DNA from: Klebsiella pneumoniae
Lineage (GTDB): Bacteria > Pseudomonadota > Gammaproteobacteria > Eutrophobiales > Eutrophobiaceae
Reading direction: 5' to 3'
Length of the DNA: 64,000 bases
NCBI GenBank assembly: GCA_945878555.1
Contig: CAMDWI010000007.1
Span: 1-64,000 of the forward strand
This document shows positions 24,270-33,107 of this stretch, piece after piece (position 1 is the first letter of the stretch; each line of letters begins with the position of its first letter). The notes under the pieces are model-generated. The model saw nothing but the letters and a program-made list of their open reading frames with translations, did no database searches and was not told the origin of the DNA. A program made the position numbers and the translations under genes.

Positions 24270-24557
24270 TTACTCCTTCCATCTTCCTCGATCATATTCG
24301 GCATGCGTCAGCACATGCCGGATGTATACCTTCTTGCGATTGTAATGGATTGCCGCAATCAGTCTAAATTTATTCCCGCCGATGTCGAAGACCGTGAATT
24401 TCCAGACCTTATCGACCGAGCTGAAGACCTGTTTGAGCTCGGCGAACGAGCGGAAGTCGGTATTGGACATAATGGCGTACCACACCCTGAGCGGCTCTTC
24501 CGCCTCCCTGTGCGTTTTCGCGAACTCGCGTATTCGCTTTCTTGTTATGACATGCAC
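24270..24557 (-). CDS. higB: HigB-family mRNA interferase toxin
   Basis: From the GTG at 24557 the protein is 95 residues (VHVITRKRIREFAKTH, RVWYAIMSNTDFRSF, KVYIRHVLTHAEYDRG), the pattern of the RelE-like HigB toxin family that cuts mRNA at ribosomes. A longer frame begins at 24599, but its first codons overlap a perfect palindrome that looks like the operator, so I prefer the downstream GTG. The stop lies two bases from the antitoxin start. The pair sits in a 1.1-kb segment between duplicated tRNA-Met ends. Confidence 0.85.
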   Translation of the reverse strand: MHVITRKRIREFAKTHREAEEPLRVWYAIMSNTDFRSFAELKQVFSSVDKVWKFTVFDIGGNKFRLIAAIHYNRKKVYIRHVLTHAEYDRGRWKE

Positions 24558-24568
24558 AACAAAAGTAT

Positions 24569-24587
24569 ATATCTCAATATGAGATAT
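24569..24587. promoter_or_regulatory. Perfect 19-bp palindrome, likely HigA operator
   Basis: ATATCTCA-ATA-TGAGATAT lies 11 bp upstream of the preferred higB start. Antitoxin HTH proteins usually bind such sites to autoregulate. Confidence 0.55.
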
Positions 24588-24663
24588 TGCAAGCCACAAA
24601 GTGTGGTTTCCTGATCTGAAATAATTTTTGATCGGGAGAGATCCGGGAGAACGGGAATAGAAA

Positions 24664-24792
24664 ATGGATCATAAAACGCGAAAGATTTTGTTACGCCGAG
24701 AACAACGTGTCCTACTTGTGCCTAATCCAGATTGGACACAGCATGATCGAACCCCTACTCAACTAGATTTTGGTACAGAGCAAGCACCGTAA
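24664..24792 (+). CDS. Small open frame of 42 codons inside the higBA mini-island
   Basis: The frame encodes 42 residues beginning MDHKTRKILLRREQRV and ending in FGTEQAP. It is preceded by GGGAGAACGGGAAT but has no clear start signal at good spacing. The sequence is basic and then polar, and I do not recognise it. It lies between the higBA operator and the right repeat. It may be a remnant of a larger gene or just chance, so it is listed at low confidence. Confidence 0.2.
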   Translation: MDHKTRKILLRREQRVLLVPNPDWTQHDRTPTQLDFGTEQAP

Positions 24793-24821
24793 GTGACTGT
24801 TTTTGTTAATTACTGTTCAAG

Positions 24822-24859
24822 CTCATAACGCTGGGGTCGGTGGTTCGATTCCACCCATA
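24822..24859 (+). repeat. Direct repeat, right attachment site (tRNA-Met 3' fragment)
   Basis: This is identical to the last 38 bases before the acceptor end of tRNA-Met (23723-23760), followed by CCACCA with one G lost. Without a 5' half it cannot be a functional tRNA. It marks the far end of a 1.1-kb insertion. Confidence 0.85.
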
Positions 24860-24866
24860 CCACCAT

Positions 24867-25616
24867 TTACGCTAATTCTGAAACGATCACATCCTGACTG
24901 TGACGACCTTTCACCTGTCCGGTCCACTCACCAGGATAAATATCAGTTATTTTCAGTCCGGCATCGCGGTGCATCTGTTCTATCAGTTCGATCTTGTGGC
25001 CAACAGCATCAAGGGTTTTTTCCAGATCCTGGATGTAGGTACCATCCGTGGCAATATGCGGAAAATTAAAACGGGCTTTTCCAGCCTTGCGTCCAGCTTC
25101 ATATTTTTCGTCTATGATAAACCATGTAGAGAGACTCCGTCCTCGGCATACCCTCGCGGTTTCTTTCAGGTAGTGGGCGACGTCTTTATTGTAGAGATGT
25201 GTATATACACTGGTAGCAAAAACAAAATCAATTGTATGATCTTCGGCAGGGAATTTTACCGTGCTGGCTGATAGCAACCCTTTTTTGTTGTAATGTGAAT
25301 TTTCAACATCAAAATAATAAAACCTGAATGAAGGAAACTGTTTTGTTATAACACTGTTACAGAATTCTATATCTGCCTTATTAATATCGAAACCGATATA
25401 GTCATTTGTCCAGCCGAATCTCTCACCTATACCTATCGCCATACGTCCTGGACCACATCCGATATCCAATACCCTATCCCGGGATTTGAGTCCGCCCCAT
25501 AGTTCAAATGTTTCAGCGAACTTCTCGCTGACCTGACTAAACTGATCGCGGCCATCTTTAATTAAAATGCCGCCGCCATGATGTCTTGTCAAATGCTCCG
25601 GGACTTGAATCTTCAT
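24867..25616 (-). CDS. Class I SAM-dependent methyltransferase
   Basis: The 249-residue protein has the SAM-binding motif VLDIGCGPG (about 49-57), an acidic end of strand 2 (YIGFDINK), and FVFATSVYTHL typical of the methyltransferase type-11/25 group. The substrate is unknown. The base composition is more AT-rich than the housekeeping genes. The gene ends just outside the tRNA-Met repeat, so it is in or next to an accessory region. No partner genes suggest a pathway. Confidence 0.75.
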   Translation of the reverse strand: MKIQVPEHLTRHHGGGILIKDGRDQFSQVSEKFAETFELWGGLKSRDRVLDIGCGPGRMAIGIGERFGWTNDYIGFDINKADIEFCNSVITKQFPSFRFYYFDVENSHYNKKGLLSASTVKFPAEDHTIDFVFATSVYTHLYNKDVAHYLKETARVCRGRSLSTWFIIDEKYEAGRKAGKARFNFPHIATDGTYIQDLEKTLDAVGHKIELIEQMHRDAGLKITDIYPGEWTGQVKGRHSQDVIVSELA

Positions 25617-25806
25617 AATTTTCCTTCTGGATAATATTATATTCGTAGGTCAGATATAGTCAGTTTTTTAGTTTATAACAAAACGGGCGAGATCTCCCTG
25701 GCTCTGGTCTTGTAACCTGATTCAGTCATCAATCTACCATTCCAGCAGTGATTCCAATTCTGTATCCTGAACATATCACCGCCCCAGTCTGGATAGAGAC
25801 TGGATT

Positions 25807-26211
25807 CTATTGAATTACTTCAATACAACTGCCAATAACCAGCAGACCAGGATATCCAAAGTAATATTTAAATGTGAGTTTATCCTTGAATTCAAATATA
25901 TCCAGCAGCTTCACGTCGGAATGCTCGTTCATCGTCATCACTTCAAATGAATTCAAAACTTCATCGATATTGCGGAGAATGGTTATCTGTTCAGCTTCAT
26001 TCCCGAGTATATTGTTACCTACTACGACACCTGTTCCTCTTGAAACAAAAAAAACCTCGCCAATAAGAGACTTGTCCAGTTGTCCCGCGTCATGAAGTAT
26101 CGATTCGCCCTGGGGCTTGTATACACCACCCTCCACCCGACACTGAAAATCAGCAGCCGAAACAGGCGTGATGCTGACGCAGAGCAACAAAACAAGAACA
26201 ATATATTTCAT
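25807..26211 (-). CDS. Small exported protein, unknown
   Basis: The 134-residue protein has a clear signal peptide (1-19, ending VSAA). A short domain with two cysteines (FQCRVEGG and GSCIEV) follows, probably forming a disulfide between the N- and C-terminal strands. I do not recognise the family. It lies in a stretch of AT-rich accessory genes and has no coupled neighbours. Confidence 0.55.
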   Translation of the reverse strand: MKYIVLVLLLCVSITPVSAADFQCRVEGGVYKPQGESILHDAGQLDKSLIGEVFFVSRGTGVVVGNNILGNEAEQITILRNIDEVLNSFEVMTMNEHSDVKLLDIFEFKDKLTFKYYFGYPGLLVIGSCIEVIQ

Positions 26212-26375
26212 GGCTCTTTCCGTGTTTATCCGGGTTAACCTGGCAAGTGATTTTCTCTATCCCAACCGGAGGATGTTCGTTCTCTGTATCACCCACTTAG
26301 ATTTGTCGTGTACAGGTCGCAACAGACGCGGTTGATAGGCACCCGATATTGTACCGGAATTACACTGCTGTCTTG

Positions 26376-28295
26376 TCAATCCGCTTTATTCAGCCTTATC
26401 CAGTCATCCACCAGCCTTTCCAGTATCGTCAACGGCACAAATCCATTGCCGAGCACAACGTCGTGAAATTCACGTATATCAAATCGCTCACCCAGCTCAG
26501 CTTTAGCCTTGTCTCTGAGTTCAAGTATCTTCAACATGCCGGTCTTGTAGCTAGTCGCCTGTCCCGGCAGGGAAAAATAACGCTGAATCTCGTTGCGTAT
26601 CTGCCCCTCAGGCTTCGGTGAGTTTTCCCGGAAATAGTTAAACGCCTGTTCTTCCGTCCAGCCTTTGGCATGGATGCCGGTGTCCACCACCAGACGCACG
26701 GCGCGCCACATCTCGGTCATCAGGCGGCCGAAGTCACTGTAGGGGTCGGCATATGCGCCCATTTCCTTTGCCAGATATTCCGCGTACAAGGCCCAGCCTT
26801 CGGTGTAACTGACCGAGCCGCTCTCTGTCCTGAACTCCGGGATGTCTTCCAGCTCTCTTGCAATTGAGATCTGCAAATGATGTCCGGGGATGCCTTCATG
26901 GTAGGCAATAGCCTCCATTTCGGTTTTCGACATGGACGCCATATCGGACAAATGTACATAGTAGATTCCCGGCCGGCTGCCGTCTTTGGTACCGGCCTGA
27001 TAATGCTGCGGGGCACCGTCCTGCTCACGAAATGGCTCCACCCTTTTCACGATCAGTTCGGCCCTGGGGAGTATGCCGAAATACGCCGGTAATTTATCGC
27101 GCAATCTGTCGAAGAAGTTTTCAGCCTCGTGCAGATACGCGTCACGTCCCTCATCCGTGTTTGGATACAGAAAGCGATTGTTGCCGCGGATAGAGGTAAA
27201 GAACTGTTCCAGTGTACCCTCAAATCCGACCTGTTCCTTGATACGCTCCATCTCACCCCGTATCCTCGCCACCTCGCGTAAACCTGTCTGGTGGATTTGT
27301 TCGGCACTCGCCCCGGTATTGGTGATGTTTTTCAGCAGGAACTCATAATAGGTGGCCCCATCAGGCAATGCAGAAACACCCCGTGCGTGCTCATCTACAT
27401 TTATGAGATCATTTTCAAACCAGTTAATCAGTCTCTTATAGGACGGCATGAATTTATCGAGCAAGGCCTGTCTTGTCTCGGCCAACAGCTTGTCAGCGCG
27501 TTGCTGGTCTATCTTGCCGGTTTCAAGCAGTCCCGCTATCTTGCTTGTGGCATCGCTCCACAATGGGGTGTCTTTCCCTCGGTTATTTACAAACGGCGCG
27601 CCATCCAGCAGGTTTTTTGATACGGCAATCACATTCTCGTAGGCGAATCGGGGTGGGCGTACACCCTCCGCGGCGGCCATACGGGCACGTTCCAGCAATT
27701 GATCTATCGCATGTGCTATTCCGCCGATCCTGTTGATATAAGCCAGTATATCTTGCTCACTTTCAACGAGATGCTGGTTAATCAGAACGTTGGGCAACCA
27801 GGCGTGCGGATCATTCATCTGGGTAAAGAGATACCCCAGTCGGCGATACGGCAGTAGAGGTAACGCACTCTCATAGCGGTAAACCCACAGGTCGTAAGAG
27901 ACCCGGGCGTCTGTGTCCAGCTCGGCGTAATCAAAGTTGGCCTTCAATTCGGCCACGGTAGCGGCCTGCCAGCGCAGGAAGTCATCTGCGGCTTGTTCAC
28001 TGAAATCATCTATCTGGTCATATTTCTCCCGGGAACCCAGACTGGTCAAGGTGATTGGAGACCAGGCCAGCTCTTCTGCATATTTGTCCGCGAACCATTG
28101 ATTAAGCCGGGCGGATTCGGTATCGACCCGAAGGGTACTGGCGGTGGCGGTATGGCTCACAATAGCTTCAGGCTTGCTCGTACGGATTGCATCATTGTTT
28201 GTGCAAGCGACGGTTAACAACAGGCTGAACAGGATCCCTGTCCGATAAATACAGGTAGCGTAGCGCTTATTCTTGTTGATCATTTCACTTCTCAT
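26376..28295 (-). CDS. DUF885 lipoprotein (putative metallopeptidase-like)
   Basis: The 639-residue protein has an N-terminal lipoprotein signal with lipobox LTVAC (Cys about 31). A long helical domain ends in the DUF885 signature YHEGIPGHHLQ and the SYTEGWALYAEYLAKEMG segment. This His/Glu layout resembles zinc metallopeptidase active sites, and the family is annotated as such without a firm substrate. It would be attached to the outer membrane or periplasmic face. The start overlaps the preceding short methyltransferase-like frame by ATGA, suggesting translational coupling. Confidence 0.85.
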   Translation of the reverse strand: MRSEMINKNKRYATCIYRTGILFSLLLTVACTNNDAIRTSKPEAIVSHTATASTLRVDTESARLNQWFADKYAEELAWSPITLTSLGSREKYDQIDDFSEQAADDFLRWQAATVAELKANFDYAELDTDARVSYDLWVYRYESALPLLPYRRLGYLFTQMNDPHAWLPNVLINQHLVESEQDILAYINRIGGIAHAIDQLLERARMAAAEGVRPPRFAYENVIAVSKNLLDGAPFVNNRGKDTPLWSDATSKIAGLLETGKIDQQRADKLLAETRQALLDKFMPSYKRLINWFENDLINVDEHARGVSALPDGATYYEFLLKNITNTGASAEQIHQTGLREVARIRGEMERIKEQVGFEGTLEQFFTSIRGNNRFLYPNTDEGRDAYLHEAENFFDRLRDKLPAYFGILPRAELIVKRVEPFREQDGAPQHYQAGTKDGSRPGIYYVHLSDMASMSKTEMEAIAYHEGIPGHHLQISIARELEDIPEFRTESGSVSYTEGWALYAEYLAKEMGAYADPYSDFGRLMTEMWRAVRLVVDTGIHAKGWTEEQAFNYFRENSPKPEGQIRNEIQRYFSLPGQATSYKTGMLKILELRDKAKAELGERFDIREFHDVVLGNGFVPLTILERLVDDWIRLNKAD

Positions 28296-28543
28296 TTTAC
28301 CGCCTTGAAACAGGCGTTATTCTGCGAGCAGGCCGGTGCATCCAGCATGAAGCCTGCGAGATAACCGGGGCCAATACCCGGTTCGACTACCTGGCCTGAT
28401 TCCAGTAGCTTTGCCCGAATCTCGGACAGGATGAAATTAAATAATCGGGTGCGTTCCGGTGTAGGGACAAAGCGGCTCGCCCCGTTTCGTAAATAGCTTG
28501 AGTCATGAAACTGGTTTATTGCGCCGACGACTGGTTTTTCCAT
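28292..28543 (-). pseudogene. Truncated methyltransferase-like frame, coupled to DUF885
   Basis: The 83-residue frame contains ILSEIRAKLLESG followed by VVEPGIGPGYLA. This looks like the helix plus glycine-rich SAM loop of a class I methyltransferase, but the domain stops a few residues later. About two thirds of a normal protein is missing and no continuation appears in other frames downstream. The stop overlaps the start of the DUF885 gene. It may be a decayed gene kept as a leader, or a fragment left by deletion. Confidence 0.45.
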
Positions 28544-28606
28544 AACGTTCGAGCCTGGTTTGCATGAGGAAGGACAACCAGTCTCTCATATTATGCGGGA
28601 GGCCCA

Positions 28607-28642
28607 AATAAAAAAACCCCATCTGCATTACACAGATGGGGT
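28607..28642 (-). terminator. Intrinsic terminator after the PEP-CTERM gene
   Basis: On the minus strand a 10-bp perfect stem (ACCCCATCTG/CAGATGGGGT) with a 7-base loop is followed by a T-rich run, 25 bp after the stop. Confidence 0.9.
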
Positions 28643-28667
28643 CAATTTTATTACAACAGGATCTGGA

Positions 28668-29258
28668 TTACTGGATCTGACGTCTTGCCCGGGTGAATCC
28701 CAGACCGGCGAGGCCGGATACCAGCAGCAGTAATGTCGCTGGGGCAGGCACTTCCGATGAGGTTGCCAGACCACCCGAGAACAGGAACCGGTTATCGTCA
28801 TAATCCAGGTCGCCACCACCGTAGAGGTCTTCAAAGCCGACGATGTACTGGTTGGATCCCAGATTATCAACGGCCGCATGTATCAAGCCATCCGGATTGC
28901 GTGCGGCGCCGCCCATCAGGTAGGTATAGCCGCTGTCACGTACATAAATACCAAACATCAGTTCATCACCAATCGAGTAACCGAAGTCATCCTCGGGATT
29001 TACGGTGGTGATCAGGCCTACACTGTGGTTTGTACCGAAATAGGCGCCGGAAACCACGCTTAGTGTCGGGGAAAACAGGTACAGGGACAGGTCGCTGGTG
29101 TAGCCTGCTGTCGCGGAGAGTACTTCCACGGTGATATCCCCACCCGTGTAGAAGAGCTTTTCGCCCAGGATAGGTAACGCGCTTGCCGTACGGGCTACGA
29201 ATCCGATACTGGTAAACAGTGCGGCTGTGAGCAGGCAAATTCTGACCATTTTATTCAT
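28668..29258 (-). CDS. PEP-CTERM sorting-domain exported protein
   Basis: From ATG 29258 the protein has 196 residues. It has a signal peptide (about 1-27, ending ASA), a beta-rich body with LYGGGDLDYDDNRF, and a C-terminal PEP-CTERM signal (VPAPATLLLLVSGLAGLGF, then RARRQ). Such proteins are cut by exosortase and usually become part of surface or exopolysaccharide-linked material. The frame could be extended 30 codons upstream, but a sigma-54 promoter lies there, so the short form is right. No exosortase gene is in the window. A strong terminator follows. Confidence 0.9.
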   Translation of the reverse strand: MNKMVRICLLTAALFTSIGFVARTASALPILGEKLFYTGGDITVEVLSATAGYTSDLSLYLFSPTLSVVSGAYFGTNHSVGLITTVNPEDDFGYSIGDELMFGIYVRDSGYTYLMGGAARNPDGLIHAAVDNLGSNQYIVGFEDLYGGGDLDYDDNRFLFSGGLATSSEVPAPATLLLLVSGLAGLGFTRARRQIQ

Positions 29259-29309
29259 TTTTATGTCCCTCTGGTTTTCCACGGAAATTCTTTGTTCTGC
29301 AAAGAAAAA

Positions 29310-29325
29310 AGCACTTATCGTGCCA
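29310..29325 (-). promoter_or_regulatory. Sigma-54 promoter for the PEP-CTERM gene
   Basis: On the minus strand TGGCACG-ATAA-GTGCT matches the -24/-12 consensus (TGGCACG-N4-TTGCW) with one mismatch. The spacing of 10 bases between GG and GC is correct. The start point would be about 40 bases before the ATG at 29258. Many PEP-CTERM genes are controlled by sigma-54 regulators of the PrsR type. Confidence 0.75.
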
Positions 29326-29515
29326 CATATATATTCATTTAAAATCAAAAGCTTATGATTTGTTACGGCGTCAATCTGTCAAGTATTCCGGCGGCAGGTA
29401 TATCAGCAAACTCCGACGATTCATAATTTATCCAGCTATTTCAGTAAGTTACTGTGCAATTTATGGGTGTAAAGAATCTCGACGCCGCGCTGTACTCATT
29501 CCGCAATATTGCAAG

Positions 29516-30679
29516 CTATTGCCCGACATAGCATTCAGCCAGCCAGGTAGAGCCTGCGGTTGATTCAGTGATGCTGGTAAGCTGGGCCAGTTGTATCCGC
29601 CGCTGGAATTCATCGTGCCCGGAGAACCGATGCAACATTGAGGTCATCCACGACGAGAAGTGCTGGGCCCGCCAGATATGGTGCAGGCAGTTGGTGGTGT
29701 AGGTATCCAGCCTGGCGCGATTGCTGGTTTTATAGCGTGCAACCAGCGCATCCGCGAGCACACGTACGTCGCGAAGCGCGAGGTTCATGCCCTTCGCACC
29801 GGTCGGGGGAACGATATGTGCAGAATCACCGGCAAGAAACAGGCTGCCATGTTGCATCGGTTCGAGTACAAAACTGCGCATCGGCGTGATGGACTTTTCG
29901 ATGATGCGGCCTTCGTTCAGGCTGAACCCGCCGTCCAGCTGCATACGCTGTTGCAACTCTTCCCAGATCCGATCATCGGACCAGTTGTTCACGTCCTCAT
30001 CTGGCGCACACTGGATATAGTTCCTGACCAGCTTCGGAGAACGCATGCTGTGCAAGGCAAAGCCGCGCTCGTGTGCGGCATAGATCAGTTCATGGCTGGA
30101 GGGTGCCGCCTCGGCGAGTATGCCGAGCCAACCAAACGGGTATTTATGTTCATATATTTTGGCGTTCGGGATGTGCGGACGCGAGATACCATGAAAGCCA
30201 TCACAGCCGGCAATATAGTCACACTGCAAATCGATAGCTTGCCCCTGGTGTCTGAATTTAATCACGGGGGTATCAGAATCGATTTGATGCAAACTGACGT
30301 CGTCCACCTCGAATAACAACGGTCTGGATTCGGCGAGATGGGCCGCGACCAGGTCTTTTACCACCTCCTGCTGCCCGTAAACAATGATGCTTTTTCCGGT
30401 CAGTTGTTGGAAGTCTATTCTGTGTGCCGTCTGATCAAAACGCAGCTCGATGCCCTGGTGCAACATGCCTTCCCGCATCATCCGTTCGCCGATCCCGATC
30501 TGATTCAGCAGATCCATCGCCCCCTGTTCGAGTACACCGGCACGCACGCGCTGTTCGATATAACTGCGGGACTTGCGTTCGATGATAACGCTGTCAATGC
30601 CGTGCTGATGCAGGATCCTGGACAGGGTCAAACCGGCCGGGCCGGCACCAATAATTCCTACCTGTGTACGCATCGACAT
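29516..30679 (-). CDS. pobA: 4-hydroxybenzoate 3-monooxygenase
   Basis: The 387-residue flavoprotein has the FAD motif GIIGAGPAG near its N-terminus, ERKSRSYIEQRVRAGVLEQG, and the second FAD/NADPH motif LAGDSAHIVPPTGAKGMNLA. PobA oxidises 4-hydroxybenzoate to protocatechuate with NADPH and O2, feeding the beta-ketoadipate pathway. The length is normal (about 390). Upstream on the same strand lie an AEC carrier and an AAHS-type MFS transporter, which fits an aromatic-acid uptake and hydroxylation unit. No pca ring-cleavage genes are in the window. Confidence 0.93.
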   Translation of the reverse strand: MSMRTQVGIIGAGPAGLTLSRILHQHGIDSVIIERKSRSYIEQRVRAGVLEQGAMDLLNQIGIGERMMREGMLHQGIELRFDQTAHRIDFQQLTGKSIIVYGQQEVVKDLVAAHLAESRPLLFEVDDVSLHQIDSDTPVIKFRHQGQAIDLQCDYIAGCDGFHGISRPHIPNAKIYEHKYPFGWLGILAEAAPSSHELIYAAHERGFALHSMRSPKLVRNYIQCAPDEDVNNWSDDRIWEELQQRMQLDGGFSLNEGRIIEKSITPMRSFVLEPMQHGSLFLAGDSAHIVPPTGAKGMNLALRDVRVLADALVARYKTSNRARLDTYTTNCLHHIWRAQHFSSWMTSMLHRFSGHDEFQRRIQLAQLTSITESTAGSTWLAECYVGQ

Positions 30680-30715
30680 GCCTCTTCCCCGGTTATGAAG
30701 TTGATTAACGTGCTG

Positions 30716-31591
30716 TCAGCCAACCAGATAAAACAGCAACAGTGTCGTCGTAAACAAGGACATCACCGTAGACACGACGACCAGACTGGCGACTTCTTCC
30801 GGATTGCTGTGATACATCTGCGCATAGACATAGTTATAAACCGCTACAGGCATTGAACACTGCAACACAAATGCACCACGCTCAGCGCCGGTAAAGCCAA
30901 ACAGGGCGGAGATGGTCAACCCCACAGCAACCCCCATACCGATACGCAGCAGCGACAGCCAGGACGAGCGGGTCAGTGTGGTTACCGGTATACGCGCCAG
31001 TGAGGTACCGAGCATCAACAACATCAGCGGGATCGTGAGGCCAGACAATAACTCAAACGTATTGTCCAGCCATACCGGCAGGGCGATATCATAATACCCA
31101 ACCAGGATACCAATCACGACCGCAGGTATAACCGGGTTGGAAAAGACCTCACGAAAGTGGCCCCGTCCCGCGCTGATGGTATGGCCGATCGTATGATTCG
31201 AAATGGCCACCAGTGCAAAGATTGCGATGGCATAATTCAAACCGGCATCGCCGAACGCATACAGCGACAACGGCAGACCAAGGTTTCCAGCATTCGGAAA
31301 AGACAGCGAGGGCAGAAACACGCGTACCGGCAGGCGAAAAAATTTCAGCACTGCAAAACCGATCAGCAGAAAACACCCCACTGCCAGTAGCGTAGCGCCG
31401 CTGATCTCGGCGAGCGCATCGGGGCTGACGGTACTGTGTATCAGGCTGTAGAAGATTAGTACCGGCGTACCGATCGTGCCGACCAGAAAGGAGATAGTCT
31501 TGCCATCAAACGGTTTGCCCGCCTTTGCAATGAAATATCCCAGCAATACGGTCAGTAAAACCGGTGCGGCGGCGGCGATGATGGCACTCAT
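30716..31591 (-). CDS. AEC-family transporter (auxin efflux carrier type)
   Basis: The 291-residue protein is almost entirely membrane-embedded (about ten helices), with the AEC pattern: paired five-helix halves, a central NAGNLGLPLSLYA segment, and an NHTIGH motif before the second half. Bacterial AEC carriers move organic acids such as malate or malonate. It stands between pobA and the MFS gene on the same strand, so an aromatic acid or pathway product is a possible substrate. This is inference from context only. Confidence 0.85.
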   Translation of the reverse strand: MSAIIAAAAPVLLTVLLGYFIAKAGKPFDGKTISFLVGTIGTPVLIFYSLIHSTVSPDALAEISGATLLAVGCFLLIGFAVLKFFRLPVRVFLPSLSFPNAGNLGLPLSLYAFGDAGLNYAIAIFALVAISNHTIGHTISAGRGHFREVFSNPVIPAVVIGILVGYYDIALPVWLDNTFELLSGLTIPLMLLMLGTSLARIPVTTLTRSSWLSLLRIGMGVAVGLTISALFGFTGAERGAFVLQCSMPVAVYNYVYAQMYHSNPEEVASLVVVSTVMSLFTTTLLLFYLVG

Positions 31592-31655
31592 TTACGAAAT
31601 CCTGTCCTGTCTGCTTTTTTTCTACTACGGTGTCGGGTCAAACTTGCCGGACATT

Positions 31656-32975
31656 CTAGTCTATATTCGTGCTTTTTATGCCCGTCTCAGCAAAGGCGGC
31701 AATAATAAAGGGCAGTGCAAACAGGATAAACACCAGGGCAACCGGTAACTGCATGCCTATCGCTATGCCTCCCAGTGTCGGGGCGAGAATCGCACCAAAC
31801 CGGCCAAGGCCTATACCCCAGCCGACACCTGTCGTGCGTATCTCCACCGGGTACAAACGCGCCGCAACCGAATACAGGCCGACAAAACCGCCCTGCACGA
31901 AAAATCCGAGCACAAACAGAACCGTCATGTACATAACCAGCCCGAAGCGGAATACCCCGAATACCACCATCAATACCGCTGACAGGATCAGAAAGATGAA
32001 TATCATCCGTTTCAGTCCAAACCAGGCGGAGATGTATCCCAGACAGACGATGCCAAAAAATGAGCCCAGATTAAACACGGCGCCGGCATAGGAACCCTGT
32101 GCCGGTGTCAGACCGGTGCCTTCGGAAATTTTCGGGATCCAGCTGAGCAGAAAATACAGCGTAAAAAACGCCATGAAAAAGGCGATCCACAGGCGCAAGG
32201 TAGAGGCGAGCCTGTCTCTGGTGATTAGCAATTTGATATTACCCGCCAGTGAGTGACCACCTGACACGGGTTGACCGGAACCAGGGCGGATCGGCATGGC
32301 GGTGAGCCGATCAATACGCAGTTTTGTCAGGATCGCATTGGCACGCTCCAGTGCGCGGGCCGGTTGTTTATGCAAGAGGAACTCCAGTGACTCCGGCATG
32401 AACAGCAGGGCAACAGGCAACATCACCAGCGATACGGCGGCACCTGCATAAAACATGGAGCGCCAGCCAAACTCCGGGATAAGCCACGCCGCCATCAGTC
32501 CGGTCAACGTAGCGCCTACCGGATAGCCGCTCAACACAAAACTGACGGCGAAATTACGTCGGCTGGCCGGTGAATATTCGTATACAAGTGAGGTCAGACT
32601 GGCCAGCATCGAACCGATGCCGAGACCGGTGAAAAACCGTAACAGCGCCAGTTGTGGAACGGAATTCGCCCACGCCGTCAACAGCATGCCGACCGAGACG
32701 ATCACAATACAAATCAGCACCATGTTGCGCCGACCGATCACGTCCGTATACGGGGATATGAACATCGCTCCGGAGGCCATGCCTATCAGGGCAGAACTGA
32801 ATACCAGACCAAACGTCTGCGAGGATACGGACCATTCCTCGATAATGCGGGGTGCCACATAGGACGCAACCACCACATCCATGCCATCTATCATATTGAG
32901 CACAAAACAGAGCAGCACAACCAGTACCTGCGCCGGAGTCATTGGTCGTTCATCGATTATTTTCTGGATTTGCAC
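31656..32975 (-). CDS. AAHS-family MFS transporter for aromatic acids (PcaK/BenK-like)
   Basis: The protein has 12 predicted membrane helices, the MIDGMDVVV motif in helix 1 (DGxD motif of the aromatic acid:H+ symporters), a DVIGRR motif in loop 2-3, and PESLEFLL in the central loop. Together with pobA it suggests proton-driven uptake of 4-hydroxybenzoate. I placed the start at the GTG at 32975, which has AGGA nine bases upstream. An upstream GTG at 33029 lacks a ribosome site. It is divergent from the alpha/beta hydrolase gene. Confidence 0.88.
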   Translation of the reverse strand: MQIQKIIDERPMTPAQVLVVLLCFVLNMIDGMDVVVASYVAPRIIEEWSVSSQTFGLVFSSALIGMASGAMFISPYTDVIGRRNMVLICIVIVSVGMLLTAWANSVPQLALLRFFTGLGIGSMLASLTSLVYEYSPASRRNFAVSFVLSGYPVGATLTGLMAAWLIPEFGWRSMFYAGAAVSLVMLPVALLFMPESLEFLLHKQPARALERANAILTKLRIDRLTAMPIRPGSGQPVSGGHSLAGNIKLLITRDRLASTLRLWIAFFMAFFTLYFLLSWIPKISEGTGLTPAQGSYAGAVFNLGSFFGIVCLGYISAWFGLKRMIFIFLILSAVLMVVFGVFRFGLVMYMTVLFVLGFFVQGGFVGLYSVAARLYPVEIRTTGVGWGIGLGRFGAILAPTLGGIAIGMQLPVALVFILFALPFIIAAFAETGIKSTNID

Positions 32976-33107
32976 ACGCTGTTTTCCTGTATGGTCTTGA
33001 ATCCGGCTGGGACACGTCAAGGCTTTCACGAGTGATTTTCAATTCTTTTCGCAAAAGTGCGGATAATATAGATTAAGCAGGAACAGAAGGACAGGGGCGA
33101 CGGATTA

